Positions 24,604-32,344 of a DNA stretch of 64,000 nucleotides are shown here, piece by piece. Position 1 is the first letter of the stretch. Every line of letters starts with the position of its first letter. The position numbers and the translations under genes are program-made. This DNA comes from CAYZMS01 sp964479625. GTDB taxonomy: Bacteria; Bacteroidota; Bacteroidia; Chitinophagales; Saprospiraceae. The DNA lies in the NCBI GenBank assembly GCA_964479625.1, contig CAYZMS010000018.1:1-64000 (forward strand), written 5' to 3'. The notes beneath the pieces are model-generated. The model was not told the DNA's origin. It saw only the letters and a list, made by a program, of their open reading frames with translations, and did not search any database.

Positions 24604-24690
24604 AAAGCTGTCGAGTCATTCATGTATAGCAGATCGCGTATTTCGATTGGATAAATGACATTGGTGACGAGAACACAGGTAAATTTGACG

Positions 24691-24842
24691 CTATGCATCA
24701 TAGAGTCTGGATGCTGCGTCAGCCTTCATCAGCTCTATGAGATGTTCTTTCCGCTCTTTGCATTTTCTGGCTTTGTATTCCATGACATCTTCAAATTTAA
24801 CCCGTGAGGAACTTTCCCGAAGATGATTACCCTTGTGATACT
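24691..24842 (-). pseudogene. Excisionase-type (MerR-like HTH) antitoxin, C-terminal fragment
   Basis: The minus strand from 24842 to a TAG at 24691-24693 reads QYHKGNHLRESSSRVKFEDV then MEYKARKCKERKEHL and ends RLYDA. This matches the C-terminal part of excisionase-family DNA-binding proteins (pattern PFHKVGTHRRI-x-x-EDVLAYKAR...LGLYD) that pair with PIN toxins. The coding match stops exactly where the repeat begins (24843); continuing upstream gives a stop codon within two residues of the junction. No start codon remains. Confidence 0.65.
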
Positions 24843-25022
24843 GGATGAGCTAGCGCTGATCCTGTANNNNNNNNNNNNNNNNNNNNNNNNNNNNNNNNNN
24901 NNNNNNNNNNNNNNNNNNNNNNNNNNNNNNNNNNNNNNNNNNNNNNNNNNNNNNNNNNNNNNNNNNGTGCTCCGAGGTCAACATCCCAAAGCCTGCTCGC
25001 TGTCGCTCGTCCAGGCTTTTTT
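24843..25022. repeat. Repeat family, copy 2 (interrupted by the assembly gap)
   Basis: The left part (24843-24866) equals 23701-23724, and the right part (24967-25022) corresponds to 23725 onward, with a better-formed terminator-like stem AAAGCCTG...CAGGCTTTTTT (about 24989-25022). The 100-N block lies exactly between the two parts. Confidence 0.8.
24867..24966. other. Assembly gap (100 N)
   Basis: Exactly 100 undetermined bases, the conventional size for a gap of unknown length. It interrupts repeat copy 2 at a point where copies 1 and 3 are continuous. Confidence 0.99.
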
Positions 25023-25044
25023 GGTCAGGGGGTAGGTTAAAGCA

Positions 25045-25123
25045 GGATTAGCTTGCGCAGATCCTATAGTGCTCCGAGGTCAACATCCCAAAGCCTGCTC
25101 GCTGTCGCTCGTCCAGGCTTTTT
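25045..25123. repeat. Repeat family, copy 3
   Basis: GGATTAGCTTGCGCAGATCC, then TATAGTGCTCCGAGGTCAAC and ATCCCAAAGCCTGCTCGCTG, ending CCAGGCTTTTT. From GTGCTCCGAGG onward it is almost identical to copy 2; the left part has several differences. Confidence 0.8.
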
Positions 25124-25129
25124 CCGCCA

Positions 25130-25163
25130 GCGAGTTAGCTCAAGCGTAGCTTGGCTACCTCGC
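25130..25163. repeat. Imperfect hairpin between repeat copy 3 and the tRNA-Arg terminator
   Basis: GCGAGTTAGCTCAAG (25130-25144), loop CGTAG, then CTTGGCTACCTCGC (25150-25163); the arms pair with one mismatch and one bulge. Confidence 0.6.
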
Positions 25164-25167
25164 TAAC

Positions 25168-25202
25168 GAAAAAAGCCTGGGGCCATTCGGCCTCAGGCTT
25201 TG
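25168..25202 (-). terminator. tRNA-Arg terminator
   Basis: Read on the minus strand: AAAGCCTGAGGCC, loop GAAT, GGCCCCAGGCTTTTTT. A strong stem and T run ~12 bp after the tRNA 3' end. It shares CATCCCAAAGCCTG and CCAGGCTTTTTT with the repeat family to its left. Confidence 0.85.
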
Positions 25203-25213
25203 GGATGCTCTAG

Positions 25214-25287
25214 TGATCCCAGCAGGATTCGAACCTGCGGCCTGCTGATTAGAAGTCAGCTGCTCTATCCAACTGAGCTATGGGACC
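25214..25287 (-). tRNA. tRNA-Arg (anticodon TCT)
   Basis: 74 nt; acceptor GGTCCCA pairs with TGGGATC plus discriminator A. D-arm GCTCAGTTGGATAGAGC, anticodon arm CTGACTTCTAATCAG with loop CTTCTAA and anticodon TCT, T-arm GCAGGTTCGAATCCTGC. CCA is not encoded. It borders the decayed island to its 3' side, a classic integration position. Confidence 0.96.
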
Positions 25288-25681
25288 CTTTTCGTTTAAT
25301 CCATTCTGTACCGCCTCGGGGATATTCCGCTATTCCTGCCTGCCGGTATCCGACGGAGTTATATAAAGCAGCGCAAAATTAAGGGGAAAAATCGTTTTTA
25401 TCAAGTGGAGGCCGGGTTTAAAAAAGGGAAGGTGGTGTACTTACGCCCCAAAGTTTAAAAAATAGTTCTGCTTAACTTTAAGGTAGTGAAAGGCAGAAAA
25501 TGCACCGCAACATTCGGAAAAAATTAAGAAAATACGGAGACGCTAAAGGCTTCTCTCAGACAGCCTTTGTCAGGAAGAGCAAGTGAAATCTATTACCATT
25601 CAAGATTTAGTGATTTTTTTACTTTACCAGCCTGGGTTTGCACCTCCCCTTCATAAACCGTCTACCAAACCTATTCCAACA
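25288..25681. other. Gene-free stretch before the methyltransferase
   Basis: About 390 bp holding the promoter region of the minus-strand tRNA-Arg and the leader of the plus-strand methyltransferase. The methyltransferase frame is open back to 25583 (GTG) but that part lacks family similarity. Nothing else is recognised. Confidence 0.5.
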
Positions 25682-26302
25682 ATGAACGAAAAGCCTGAAC
25701 TGAAAGCGGTAGCACTCAACACCCAAGGGGTGTACGAACGCCTGGGCGCGCGCTTTGATGCCGAGCGGGCCAAACACTTCCTAGAAGGTAAGTGGCTGGA
25801 ACGGTTCGAAGAGCTGTTGCCCGATCCTGCGGCTATTCTGGATGTCGGTTGCGGAGTCGGGGAGCCCATTGCCCACTATTTTATTCAAAAGGGCCACCAG
25901 GTGACCGGCATCGATTATGCGACCTCAATGATCGAAATGGCCCGCCAGCGGTTCCCGCAGCATCGATGGCTGGTAGCTGATATGCGCTCTCTCGACCTGT
26001 CGACTACTTTCGACGGCATCATCGGCTGGCACAGCTTTTTTCACCTGACCCCAGACGAACAGCGCCGTACTCTGCCGCGCTTTGCAGCCCATCTCCCAAG
26101 GAGCGGCGCCCTCCTGCTGACGGTAGGTACCGAAGAAGGGGAGGTCACCGGGATGGTTGGCGGGGAGGTCGTTTACCACAGCAGTCTGTCTCCCGGAGCG
26201 TATCGAACCCGCCTGCAGCACCTGGAGCTGGAGGTATTGGATTTCGTGCTCGAAGACCCGGACTGCGACGGCGCTTCGGTACTCCTGGCGAGGAAGCGAT
26301 AA
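25682..26302 (+). CDS. Class I SAM-dependent methyltransferase
   Basis: 206 residues from ATG 25682. Rossmann-type methyltransferase: motif I AILDVGCGVGEPIA (about 43-56), motif II GIDYATSMIEMARQRFP (about 70-86), motif III WLVADMRSLDL (about 90-100) and the post-motif GIIGWHSFFHL. The methyl acceptor is unknown. It stands alone between tRNA-Arg and the phosphate transporter. Small-molecule O- or N-methylation is most likely from the fold; it is not obviously BioC or UbiE. Confidence 0.82.
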   Translation: MNEKPELKAVALNTQGVYERLGARFDAERAKHFLEGKWLERFEELLPDPAAILDVGCGVGEPIAHYFIQKGHQVTGIDYATSMIEMARQRFPQHRWLVADMRSLDLSTTFDGIIGWHSFFHLTPDEQRRTLPRFAAHLPRSGALLLTVGTEEGEVTGMVGGEVVYHSSLSPGAYRTRLQHLELEVLDFVLEDPDCDGASVLLARKR

Positions 26303-26313
26303 GTACACAACAA

Positions 26314-26368
26314 ACCTGGCAGGCCACCAGCGGACGGTAGCGAAGGGCCTTTTCTTCGCCAGCCAGGT
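26314..26368. terminator. Branched hairpin after the methyltransferase gene
   Basis: ACCTGGC (26314-26320) pairs with GCCAGGT (26362-26368), enclosing GCGAAG...CTTCGC (26340-26359). There is no T run directly after it, so terminator status is uncertain. Confidence 0.4.
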
Positions 26369-26504
26369 ACAAATGGCCTGGGCACCAAGCGATCACTCTT
26401 AACAATATCTTATTCTACTAAATTTAAATTTTGCTACCTTTTCTCCAATTTTTACAAATCAGGTACGTTTAAAGCCAATAACACCCTAAAACTCACTAAC
26501 AGCC

Positions 26505-28775
26505 ATGGCAGAGATCTATATCTTTATTGTGGTGTTGTTGTTCATTCTGGCCATTTCAGATCTGGTGGTCGGGGTGAGTAATGACGCAGTAAACTTTCTC
26601 AATTCGGCCATCGGTTCGCGGGTAGCCCCCTGGCGAACCATCATGATCACGGCCAGCGCTGGTATTCTTTGCGGCGCCATGTTCTCCAGCGGTTTGATGG
26701 AGGTTGCCCGAAAGGGTATTTTCAATCCAGATGTTTTCGTCTTTTCAGAGGTGATGGTCATATTCCTGGCGGTGATGATCACCGATATCATCCTCCTGGA
26801 TGCCTTTAACACCCTGGGTATGCCGACTTCCACCACGGTATCCATCGTTTTCGAATTACTGGGTGCCGCCGTGGCAGTTGCCGCCTGGAAGGTAATGGCA
26901 AATGGCGAAGGCCTTGGCAACCTGCCTACCTACATAAACAGTGACAAGGCCCTGGCCATTATTGCCGGGATTTTTATTTCGGTAGGGATGGCCTTCACCG
27001 TCGGGGCCCTGGTAATGTATATTTCCCGTTTGCTCTTCAGCTTTAATTATGAAAAACGCATCAAATGGGCGGGCCCCTCATTCGGCGGGCTTGCCATGAC
27101 GGGTATCACCGATTTCCTGTTGCTGAAAGGTCTTAAAGGGGCTTCTTTTATTACGGATTCCTTTTTGGCCTTTACTGAGGAAAACCACTTTTTAATCCTC
27201 GGCGGTGCCTTCATTTTCTGGACAATTTTAATGTGGGTCCTTCAGAATGTGGGCAAGGTCAATATTTTACGGGTGATCGTACTGGTGGGTACCTTTTCCC
27301 TGGCCATGGCTTTTGCCGGTAACGACCTGGTGAACTTTGTAGGCGTTCCCCTGGCGGGCTTCGAATCGTTTAATACATGGCGGGACTCCGGAGTTTCTGA
27401 TGACAGCTTTCTGATGACCTCTCTTGCCCAGCCCTACAAGGCAAAAACATATATGCTCCTCATTGCCGGTGTCGTGATGACCCTTACGCTCTGGCTTTCG
27501 AAAAAGGCCCGTACGGTAACGGAAACGGAGGTAAACCTGGGCCGTCAAAGTGAAGGCTTGGAACGCTTTTCTTCTAATACTTTGTCTCGCGTTATTGTTC
27601 GCGGGGTATACGGCCTTTCCAAAAATACTTCCAGCCTTATTTCGAAGGATTTCCTGGACAGGATCGACTCTAATTTCGAACCCAAAGAGCAAAAGCAACC
27701 CGATCCGCCGGCATTTGACCTGGTTCGGGCAGCCGTCAACCTTACTATGGCCAGTATTCTGATCGCTCTGGCCACTTCTTACAAGCTGCCGCTGTCCACT
27801 ACCTATGTTTCCTTCATGGTCGCCATGGGTACTTCCCTGGCAGACCGCGCCTGGGGGCGCGATAGTGCGGTTTTCCGCGTAAGTGGCGTGCTGAATGTGA
27901 TCGGTGGCTGGTTCATTACGGCTTTTGTGGCCTTTACCGTTGCCGGTCTGTTTGCTTCCTTGATGTATCATTTCGAATTGCCGGCCATTATTGGTCTGGT
28001 GTTGCTGGCGGTATTTTTTATCAGCCGTACGTTCATCGTACACCAGCGCCGGGAAAAGAAAAAAGAGCGTTTGGCAGCCACACAAAGACAGGCCAATATT
28101 ATTCCCGCTCAGGAAATGATCACCAATACCTCAAAAAGTGTTCAGCGTAGCCTGGAAGCGGTGGCGAATGGTTATCGCGATTCGATCAATGGATTGTTAG
28201 AGGAAGACCGACGGCAGTTGTCCAGGATCGACAGTTCTATGAACCAGTTGGCAGAAAGTAATGAGGAGTTCAAGTTCACTTTTTATGGTTCCATCAAACG
28301 GATACAGGAAGAATATGCGGAAGGAAGCAAAGCCTACTTGCTGGCTTATGATCTGGAGCAGGATCTGGTGCAATCGGCGAATACCATAGCCGACGCCTGT
28401 CGCTCTCATGTGGAGGATGTACTCCTGCCCCTCAAGCCCGAGCAATCAGAAGAGATGCGAAGGATAGCAGATCGGGTGGAGGCCTTCATAAATATGTGTG
28501 CCAACATGCTCGAAACTCAGGATTATTCCGAATTCCGAAGTCTTAACGATGAGAAAAAGGACCTTTTGACGGCTATTGAAAACCTTCTGGCTGACCAATC
28601 AGCGGGTATCAAAGATGCAAAATATGGCGCCCGGAATTCCTTCCTGTTTTTCAGTATCTTACTGGAAACCAAAGACCTGGTAGCTGTTTCCGTACGCTTT
28701 ATTAAACTCTACCGCCGCCTGCATTATTACGATCCATCGGATCCGTGGGTACTGGTGAGTAAACAGGGAGGGTAA
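26505..28775 (+). CDS. PiT-type inorganic phosphate transporter with PhoU-like C-terminal domain
   Basis: 756 residues. The first ~500 form a PiT permease with the duplicated signature: GVSNDAVNFLNSAIGSR near residues 23-39, with the N-D-A-x-N-x-L-x-x-A-I pattern, and the second repeat carrying FAGNDLVNFVGVPLAGF at about 271-287. The cytoplasmic region at about 330-400 separates the halves. Residues ~530-756 are a soluble helical region (SVQRSLEAVANGYRDSING, then HVEDVLLPLKPEQSEEMRR) resembling PhoU/DUF47-type regulators that elsewhere are encoded by a separate gene beside pit. Low-affinity phosphate uptake is expected. ppk lies ~1.4 kb away. Confidence 0.9.
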   Translation: MAEIYIFIVVLLFILAISDLVVGVSNDAVNFLNSAIGSRVAPWRTIMITASAGILCGAMFSSGLMEVARKGIFNPDVFVFSEVMVIFLAVMITDIILLDAFNTLGMPTSTTVSIVFELLGAAVAVAAWKVMANGEGLGNLPTYINSDKALAIIAGIFISVGMAFTVGALVMYISRLLFSFNYEKRIKWAGPSFGGLAMTGITDFLLLKGLKGASFITDSFLAFTEENHFLILGGAFIFWTILMWVLQNVGKVNILRVIVLVGTFSLAMAFAGNDLVNFVGVPLAGFESFNTWRDSGVSDDSFLMTSLAQPYKAKTYMLLIAGVVMTLTLWLSKKARTVTETEVNLGRQSEGLERFSSNTLSRVIVRGVYGLSKNTSSLISKDFLDRIDSNFEPKEQKQPDPPAFDLVRAAVNLTMASILIALATSYKLPLSTTYVSFMVAMGTSLADRAWGRDSAVFRVSGVLNVIGGWFITAFVAFTVAGLFASLMYHFELPAIIGLVLLAVFFISRTFIVHQRREKKKERLAATQRQANIIPAQEMITNTSKSVQRSLEAVANGYRDSINGLLEEDRRQLSRIDSSMNQLAESNEEFKFTFYGSIKRIQEEYAEGSKAYLLAYDLEQDLVQSANTIADACRSHVEDVLLPLKPEQSEEMRRIADRVEAFINMCANMLETQDYSEFRSLNDEKKDLLTAIENLLADQSAGIKDAKYGARNSFLFFSILLETKDLVAVSVRFIKLYRRLHYYDPSDPWVLVSKQGG

Positions 28776-28790
28776 CCCCTTAGCGTTTTA

Positions 28791-28867
28791 GCAGTTGTTT
28801 GGCCTCTTCCGGCGTTTAGGCACCTTATTAGGTAGCAAATACCTTAAACGCCATCAGGCCAAACTGC
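28791..28867. repeat. Long three-part stem-loop between pit and the secreted-protein gene
   Basis: GCAGTTGTTTGGCCT (28791-28805) pairs with AGGCCAAACTGC (28856-28867), GGCGTTTAGG (28811-28820) pairs with CCTTAAACGCC (28842-28852), and ACCT/AGGT close the apex. There is no T tail. This could be a structured RNA, a processing site or a miniature repeat element. Confidence 0.7.
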
Positions 28868-28905
28868 CAATGCCTCAATCACGTAAACCTAAAACCTAAA
28901 TAATT

Positions 28906-29277
28906 ATGAAAGTCACTTTTTTATCGTTGAGTGTATTCCTGGTCCTGGGGGTTTCCAGTCAACTGACTGCACAGGACTATATTGGAAAATGGAAGTTGGA
29001 AGCCGACATGGGAGGAGAGAAAATGGTCGCCATTTTCACCACCACGTCGAATGGCTACAGCGTTGATTTTGATGCCGATGGTACCATTGACATCAATGGT
29101 GACATGGTAGTCGAAGGAGACCAAATAACGATACAGGACAAGCCAGGACCAAGAGCCTGTGAAGAGAAAGGGGTGTATACCTATACAGTAGAAAATGATG
29201 TACTCACTTTGAAAATTGTCAAGGATGAGTGCGAAGACAGAGGGGTCATGGGAACCATGGTCATGAAGCGAATGTAA
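28906..29277 (+). CDS. Small secreted protein, lipocalin-like pattern
   Basis: 123 residues with a signal peptide (about 1-22, ending TAQ). The mature part starts DYIGKWKLEADMGGEKMVAIF, the G-x-W opening common in lipocalin-like and DUF-type small beta-barrel proteins, and continues with regular beta strands (YTYTVENDVLTLKIV). Two Cys residues (in PRACEEKG and DECEDRG) could form a disulfide. The exact function is unknown. Confidence 0.7.
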   Translation: MKVTFLSLSVFLVLGVSSQLTAQDYIGKWKLEADMGGEKMVAIFTTTSNGYSVDFDADGTIDINGDMVVEGDQITIQDKPGPRACEEKGVYTYTVENDVLTLKIVKDECEDRGVMGTMVMKRM

Positions 29278-29329
29278 GTAGAAATAAATTGGTGTGTTGG
29301 CTACTCAGCACTTTGAGGAATTAGCATTT

Positions 29330-29364
29330 TGGCGGCTTGGTGTTTTTGTTGTACCAGGCCGCCA
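29330..29364. terminator. Hairpin between convergent genes
   Basis: TGGCGGCTTGGTG (29330-29342) pairs with TACCAGGCCGCCA (29352-29364) around a TTTTTGTTG loop, between the secreted-protein gene (ends 29277) and rpsU (ends 29383). Confidence 0.65.
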
Positions 29365-29382
29365 TAAGCTAAAACTCTAAAT

Positions 29383-29571
29383 CTATTCTTCTCCGTAATT
29401 TTCATTCCGGTACCTGGCATTCAACACTTCTTCCCGCCGTTCCACAGAGGGTTTTGTAAAGTGTTGGCGGCGGCGCAGTTCCTTCATCATGCGTACCTTC
29501 CTGTGTTTACGTTTATAGCGCTTCAGTGCGCGATCTATTGATTCTCCGTCTTTTACATTGATAATCAGCAT
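29383..29571 (-). CDS. rpsU: 30S ribosomal protein bS21
   Basis: 62 residues, highly basic: VKDGESIDRALKRYKRKHRK, then ELRRRQHFTKPSVERR, the characteristic bS21 pattern. It binds 16S rRNA near the anti-Shine-Dalgarno end. In Bacteroidota, bS21 has been implicated in hiding the anti-SD sequence. A strong palindrome lies 37 bp upstream of its ATG. Confidence 0.93.
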   Translation of the reverse strand: MLIINVKDGESIDRALKRYKRKHRKVRMMKELRRRQHFTKPSVERREEVLNARYRNENYGEE

Positions 29572-29607
29572 ATATTATTTTTAGTCTTTTAGAAAACAGT
29601 AATCAAA

Positions 29608-29649
29608 CAGGCGAAAATTTGTTTTGATCAAAACAAATTGGAACGCCTG
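29608..29649. promoter_or_regulatory. 42-bp inverted repeat upstream of rpsU
   Basis: A perfect 24-bp palindrome AATTTGTTTTGA/TCAAAACAAATT (29616-29639) is flanked by CAGGCG (29608-29613) and CGCCTG (29644-29649). It starts 37 bp upstream of the rpsU ATG on the minus strand. It could be an operator, a 5'UTR regulatory hairpin or an upstream terminator. The 278 bp from here to tRNA-Leu hold nothing else I can identify. Confidence 0.6.
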
Positions 29650-29927
29650 CCAGGCTTCTTCCCTTTTGTAAGGAAAGCGGAAGCAAACCAACCCAGGATG
29701 CCTCGAAGCACCCTGTGGAAAGTGTACATCGATCTAATTAGGTGGACAGTTGTGCGGTTTGAAAATCTGGAAAGAGCCAATTAAGAGCTCTTAAAAACAC
29801 AACCTGTTGAAAACTAATCTACTAACTTAACAAGAGGAGCGAGCAGAATGTTCCCTTTTGCATTAAGCTTTGCATTTCTATACCTTCCAATCAGGGAGGA
29901 AGCTTGCAAAGGACCAGCTAATCGGAG

Positions 29928-30012
29928 TGCCCGGAGCGGGACTTGAACCCGCACGGCAATAATTGCCACAGGATTTTAAGTCCTGCGTGTCTACCAATTC
30001 CACCACCCGGGC
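29928..30012 (-). tRNA. tRNA-Leu (anticodon TAA)
   Basis: 85 nt with the long variable arm of class II tRNAs (GTGGCAATTATTGCCGT). Acceptor GCCCGGG pairs with TCCGGGC plus discriminator A; anticodon loop CTTAAAA gives anticodon TAA; T-arm GCGGGTTCAAGTCCCGC. CCA is not encoded. Confidence 0.96.
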
Positions 30013-30027
30013 TTGGGGGCTTAAAAT

Positions 30028-30059
30028 AAAACAAGCTTGGCAGTGCCAAACTTGTTTTA
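30028..30059 (-). terminator. Terminator downstream of ppk
   Basis: AAAACAAGCTTGGCA pairs with TGCCAAACTTGTTTT around a 2-base loop; A/T tracts on both ends. It lies between the ppk stop (30135) and tRNA-Leu. Confidence 0.75.
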
Positions 30060-30134
30060 CCGCACTTTTTTAAAGCAGGGCAAAGATATTCGATTTTCGT
30101 GAAACCCCCAAACCAAAGCCTCTTTAAATTAGCA

Positions 30135-32246
30135 TCAGGAGAGCTGGTCAGTTTGGCGTTTTACATAGTAATAGGTTTCCATTTGGGCGCGAACATTGAG
30201 GTCATAGGTATTTTTGTTGTAGTTATTGGCAAATTCCGCATCCAGCACCCTGGCTTTTACATTGTCATTAAGTTGAATATTGATATGGTCCCGGATTTGT
30301 CGTTTTACATTTGGGTCGTATACGGGAAAGGCCGTTTCTACCCGGTAGCTCAGGTTACGAACCATCCAGTCGGCGGAAGAGCAATACATGTTTCCCTCCC
30401 CGTTATTGTGAAAAATAAAAATTCGGGTATGCTCCAGAAAGCGATCCACGATGCTGATGGCGCGAATATTTTCGCTAAACCCGATCAAACCGGGAATAAT
30501 GCAGCAAATGCCCCTGACAATGAGTCGGACTTCAACCCCGGCCTGACTGGCCTCGTAAAGTTTTTTGATCATGGCCTTGTCCTGGATGCTGTTCATCTTC
30601 AGGATCATTTTGGCCGGCCGGCCCGCTTTGGCGTGGTTGATCTCCTGGTCGATCAGCCGTTCGAGGCCCGTGCGAAGGTTGAATTGCCCCACCAGCAGGT
30701 GTTCGAAGGCTTGGGAAGGGACCTGAACGGTTTCCAGGAAAGAGAACAAACGGGCTACTTCTCCGGTAAGGCGATGATCAGCAGTGAATAACCCCAGGTC
30801 GCAATAGACCTTGGCCGTATCTTCGTGGAAATTACCGGTGGAAAGATAAGTATACAGCCGAGGCTGGTCTTCATCCATACGACGGACTAACCCGAGCTTT
30901 GCGTGGACCTTCACCCCGGGAAAACTGTAATGCACGTTAACGCCCGCCTGTTCCAGTTTTTCTCCCCAGCGCAGGTTAGCTTCTTCGTCAAACCGGGCTT
31001 TCACCTCAATAAAGACCGAAACCTGTTTCCCGGCTTGTACGGCTTCCATCAGGGCATTCATAATCCTGCTTTTCCGCGCCACCCGGTATTGGGTGATCTT
31101 GATATGGGTTACCCTGGGGTCGTGGGCGGCTGTTTCGAAAAACCGGACTACCGACTCATAACTGTTGTAAGGTACATGTAACAAGTGATCCTGCTCCCTT
31201 ATGCTTTTAAAAAAATCTGCAGTCTGTTCCAGGGGAGGGTAGGCTAAAGGAGGGAGGGGCGGATATTTTAAATGGGACATTCCGAAGTCGGGGAACTTGA
31301 AAAAGGCGGAATTATTGTGGTACCGCCCTTCACGCAGCGTGTCCAGCTTTTCGAGATCGAGAACATTCTTGAGGAAGTCAAGCATTTCCCGGGGCATTTC
31401 CCGGTCATAGACCAACCTGGAAGCGGGCCCAACGTGCCGGCGCTGCAGGCTATTCTTTATTTTTTGGATCAGGTCGCCTGAAAATTCATCATCGATATAC
31501 AATTCTGCATCTCTCGTCAGCTTGATCGAAAAAGTATCCATGATCTGGTAACCGGGGAACATCCAGGACAAGCTGTGCCGTACAATGTCATCCAGCATGA
31601 TCACGTCATGCTGCTGGCTGGAAGCGGTTGGGAGAATGACAAAGCGATCCAGGTCATCAGAAGGGATCTTAACCAAAGCATACTGGTCAGTTCCCTCCGG
31701 CTCATCCAGGGGTTGTAACCAAATTGCCAGGTAAAGGGAAGCATTATTCAAAAAGGGGCGGATCTTGTTTTCGACCAATAACATGGGCTGCACAAAAGGC
31801 AGCATGTGGTCGTGGAAAAAGGATTCCACAAAATCGATCTGCTCTTCATTCATTTCCTGCCTGCGGATCAGGTTGATCCCGTGCTCCCGCAGCTCGGGGA
31901 TGATCATGTTTTGAAAAACATCACTGAAAACTTCCTGCTGGAGATTGACGATCCGTCGAATTTCCTTTACCACGATCTTGGGATCGACTTCCAGTTCTGC
32001 CTTGGCTTTCTTTCCTGCCCGGAGCAGGTTCCGGTGGTTGGCCATTCGAACCCTGAAAAACTCATCCAGGTTGGAAGAGTAAATGGCCAGGAATTTCAGG
32101 CGCTCGAAAAGGGGGACCGTGGGGTCCATAGCTTCCTGTAAGACGCGGTAGTTAAAGGATAGCCAACTGATATCGCGGTGGATAAAAGGGGTGCCATCTT
32201 CTGCTACAGTTAGTTCTGAGGCAGGTCGAAAATCGATTGTTTTCAC
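30135..32246 (-). CDS. ppk1: Polyphosphate kinase 1
   Basis: 703 residues, close to the usual ~690. It reversibly polymerises the gamma-phosphate of ATP into polyphosphate at the membrane. Family blocks are complete: N-terminal RDISWLSFNYRVLQEA (about 25-40), SSNLDEFFRVRMANHR (about 56-71), the core with ITQYRVARKSRIMNAL and SFPGVKVHAKLGLV (the autophosphorylated His lies in VHAK), YLSTGNFHEDTAKVYCD, and the second conserved His region HTRIFIFHNNGEG. The ATG at 32246 fits. It is likely transcribed alone, from the region shared with DUF72. Confidence 0.95.
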   Translation of the reverse strand: MKTIDFRPASELTVAEDGTPFIHRDISWLSFNYRVLQEAMDPTVPLFERLKFLAIYSSNLDEFFRVRMANHRNLLRAGKKAKAELEVDPKIVVKEIRRIVNLQQEVFSDVFQNMIIPELREHGINLIRRQEMNEEQIDFVESFFHDHMLPFVQPMLLVENKIRPFLNNASLYLAIWLQPLDEPEGTDQYALVKIPSDDLDRFVILPTASSQQHDVIMLDDIVRHSLSWMFPGYQIMDTFSIKLTRDAELYIDDEFSGDLIQKIKNSLQRRHVGPASRLVYDREMPREMLDFLKNVLDLEKLDTLREGRYHNNSAFFKFPDFGMSHLKYPPLPPLAYPPLEQTADFFKSIREQDHLLHVPYNSYESVVRFFETAAHDPRVTHIKITQYRVARKSRIMNALMEAVQAGKQVSVFIEVKARFDEEANLRWGEKLEQAGVNVHYSFPGVKVHAKLGLVRRMDEDQPRLYTYLSTGNFHEDTAKVYCDLGLFTADHRLTGEVARLFSFLETVQVPSQAFEHLLVGQFNLRTGLERLIDQEINHAKAGRPAKMILKMNSIQDKAMIKKLYEASQAGVEVRLIVRGICCIIPGLIGFSENIRAISIVDRFLEHTRIFIFHNNGEGNMYCSSADWMVRNLSYRVETAFPVYDPNVKRQIRDHINIQLNDNVKARVLDAEFANNYNKNTYDLNVRAQMETYYYVKRQTDQLS

Positions 32247-32344
32247 GTTCAGTGGTTTTGGTCGTTCGCCTGCGAAAAATAGGAATTCTTTTTCACTAAG
32301 ACAAAAGACAGGCCGTGGTTCCCAAACAGGAGTAGAAAGTGTTG

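Noticed and set aside
24823..25035. Open frame spanning the N block
   Set aside because: It consists of repeat DNA and unknown bases; no protein similarity.
25682..26302. Methyltransferase considered as the missing BioC
   Set aside because: Fold is shared, but it is 7.6 kb from the biotin genes on its own and lacks any specific BioC feature that I can see.
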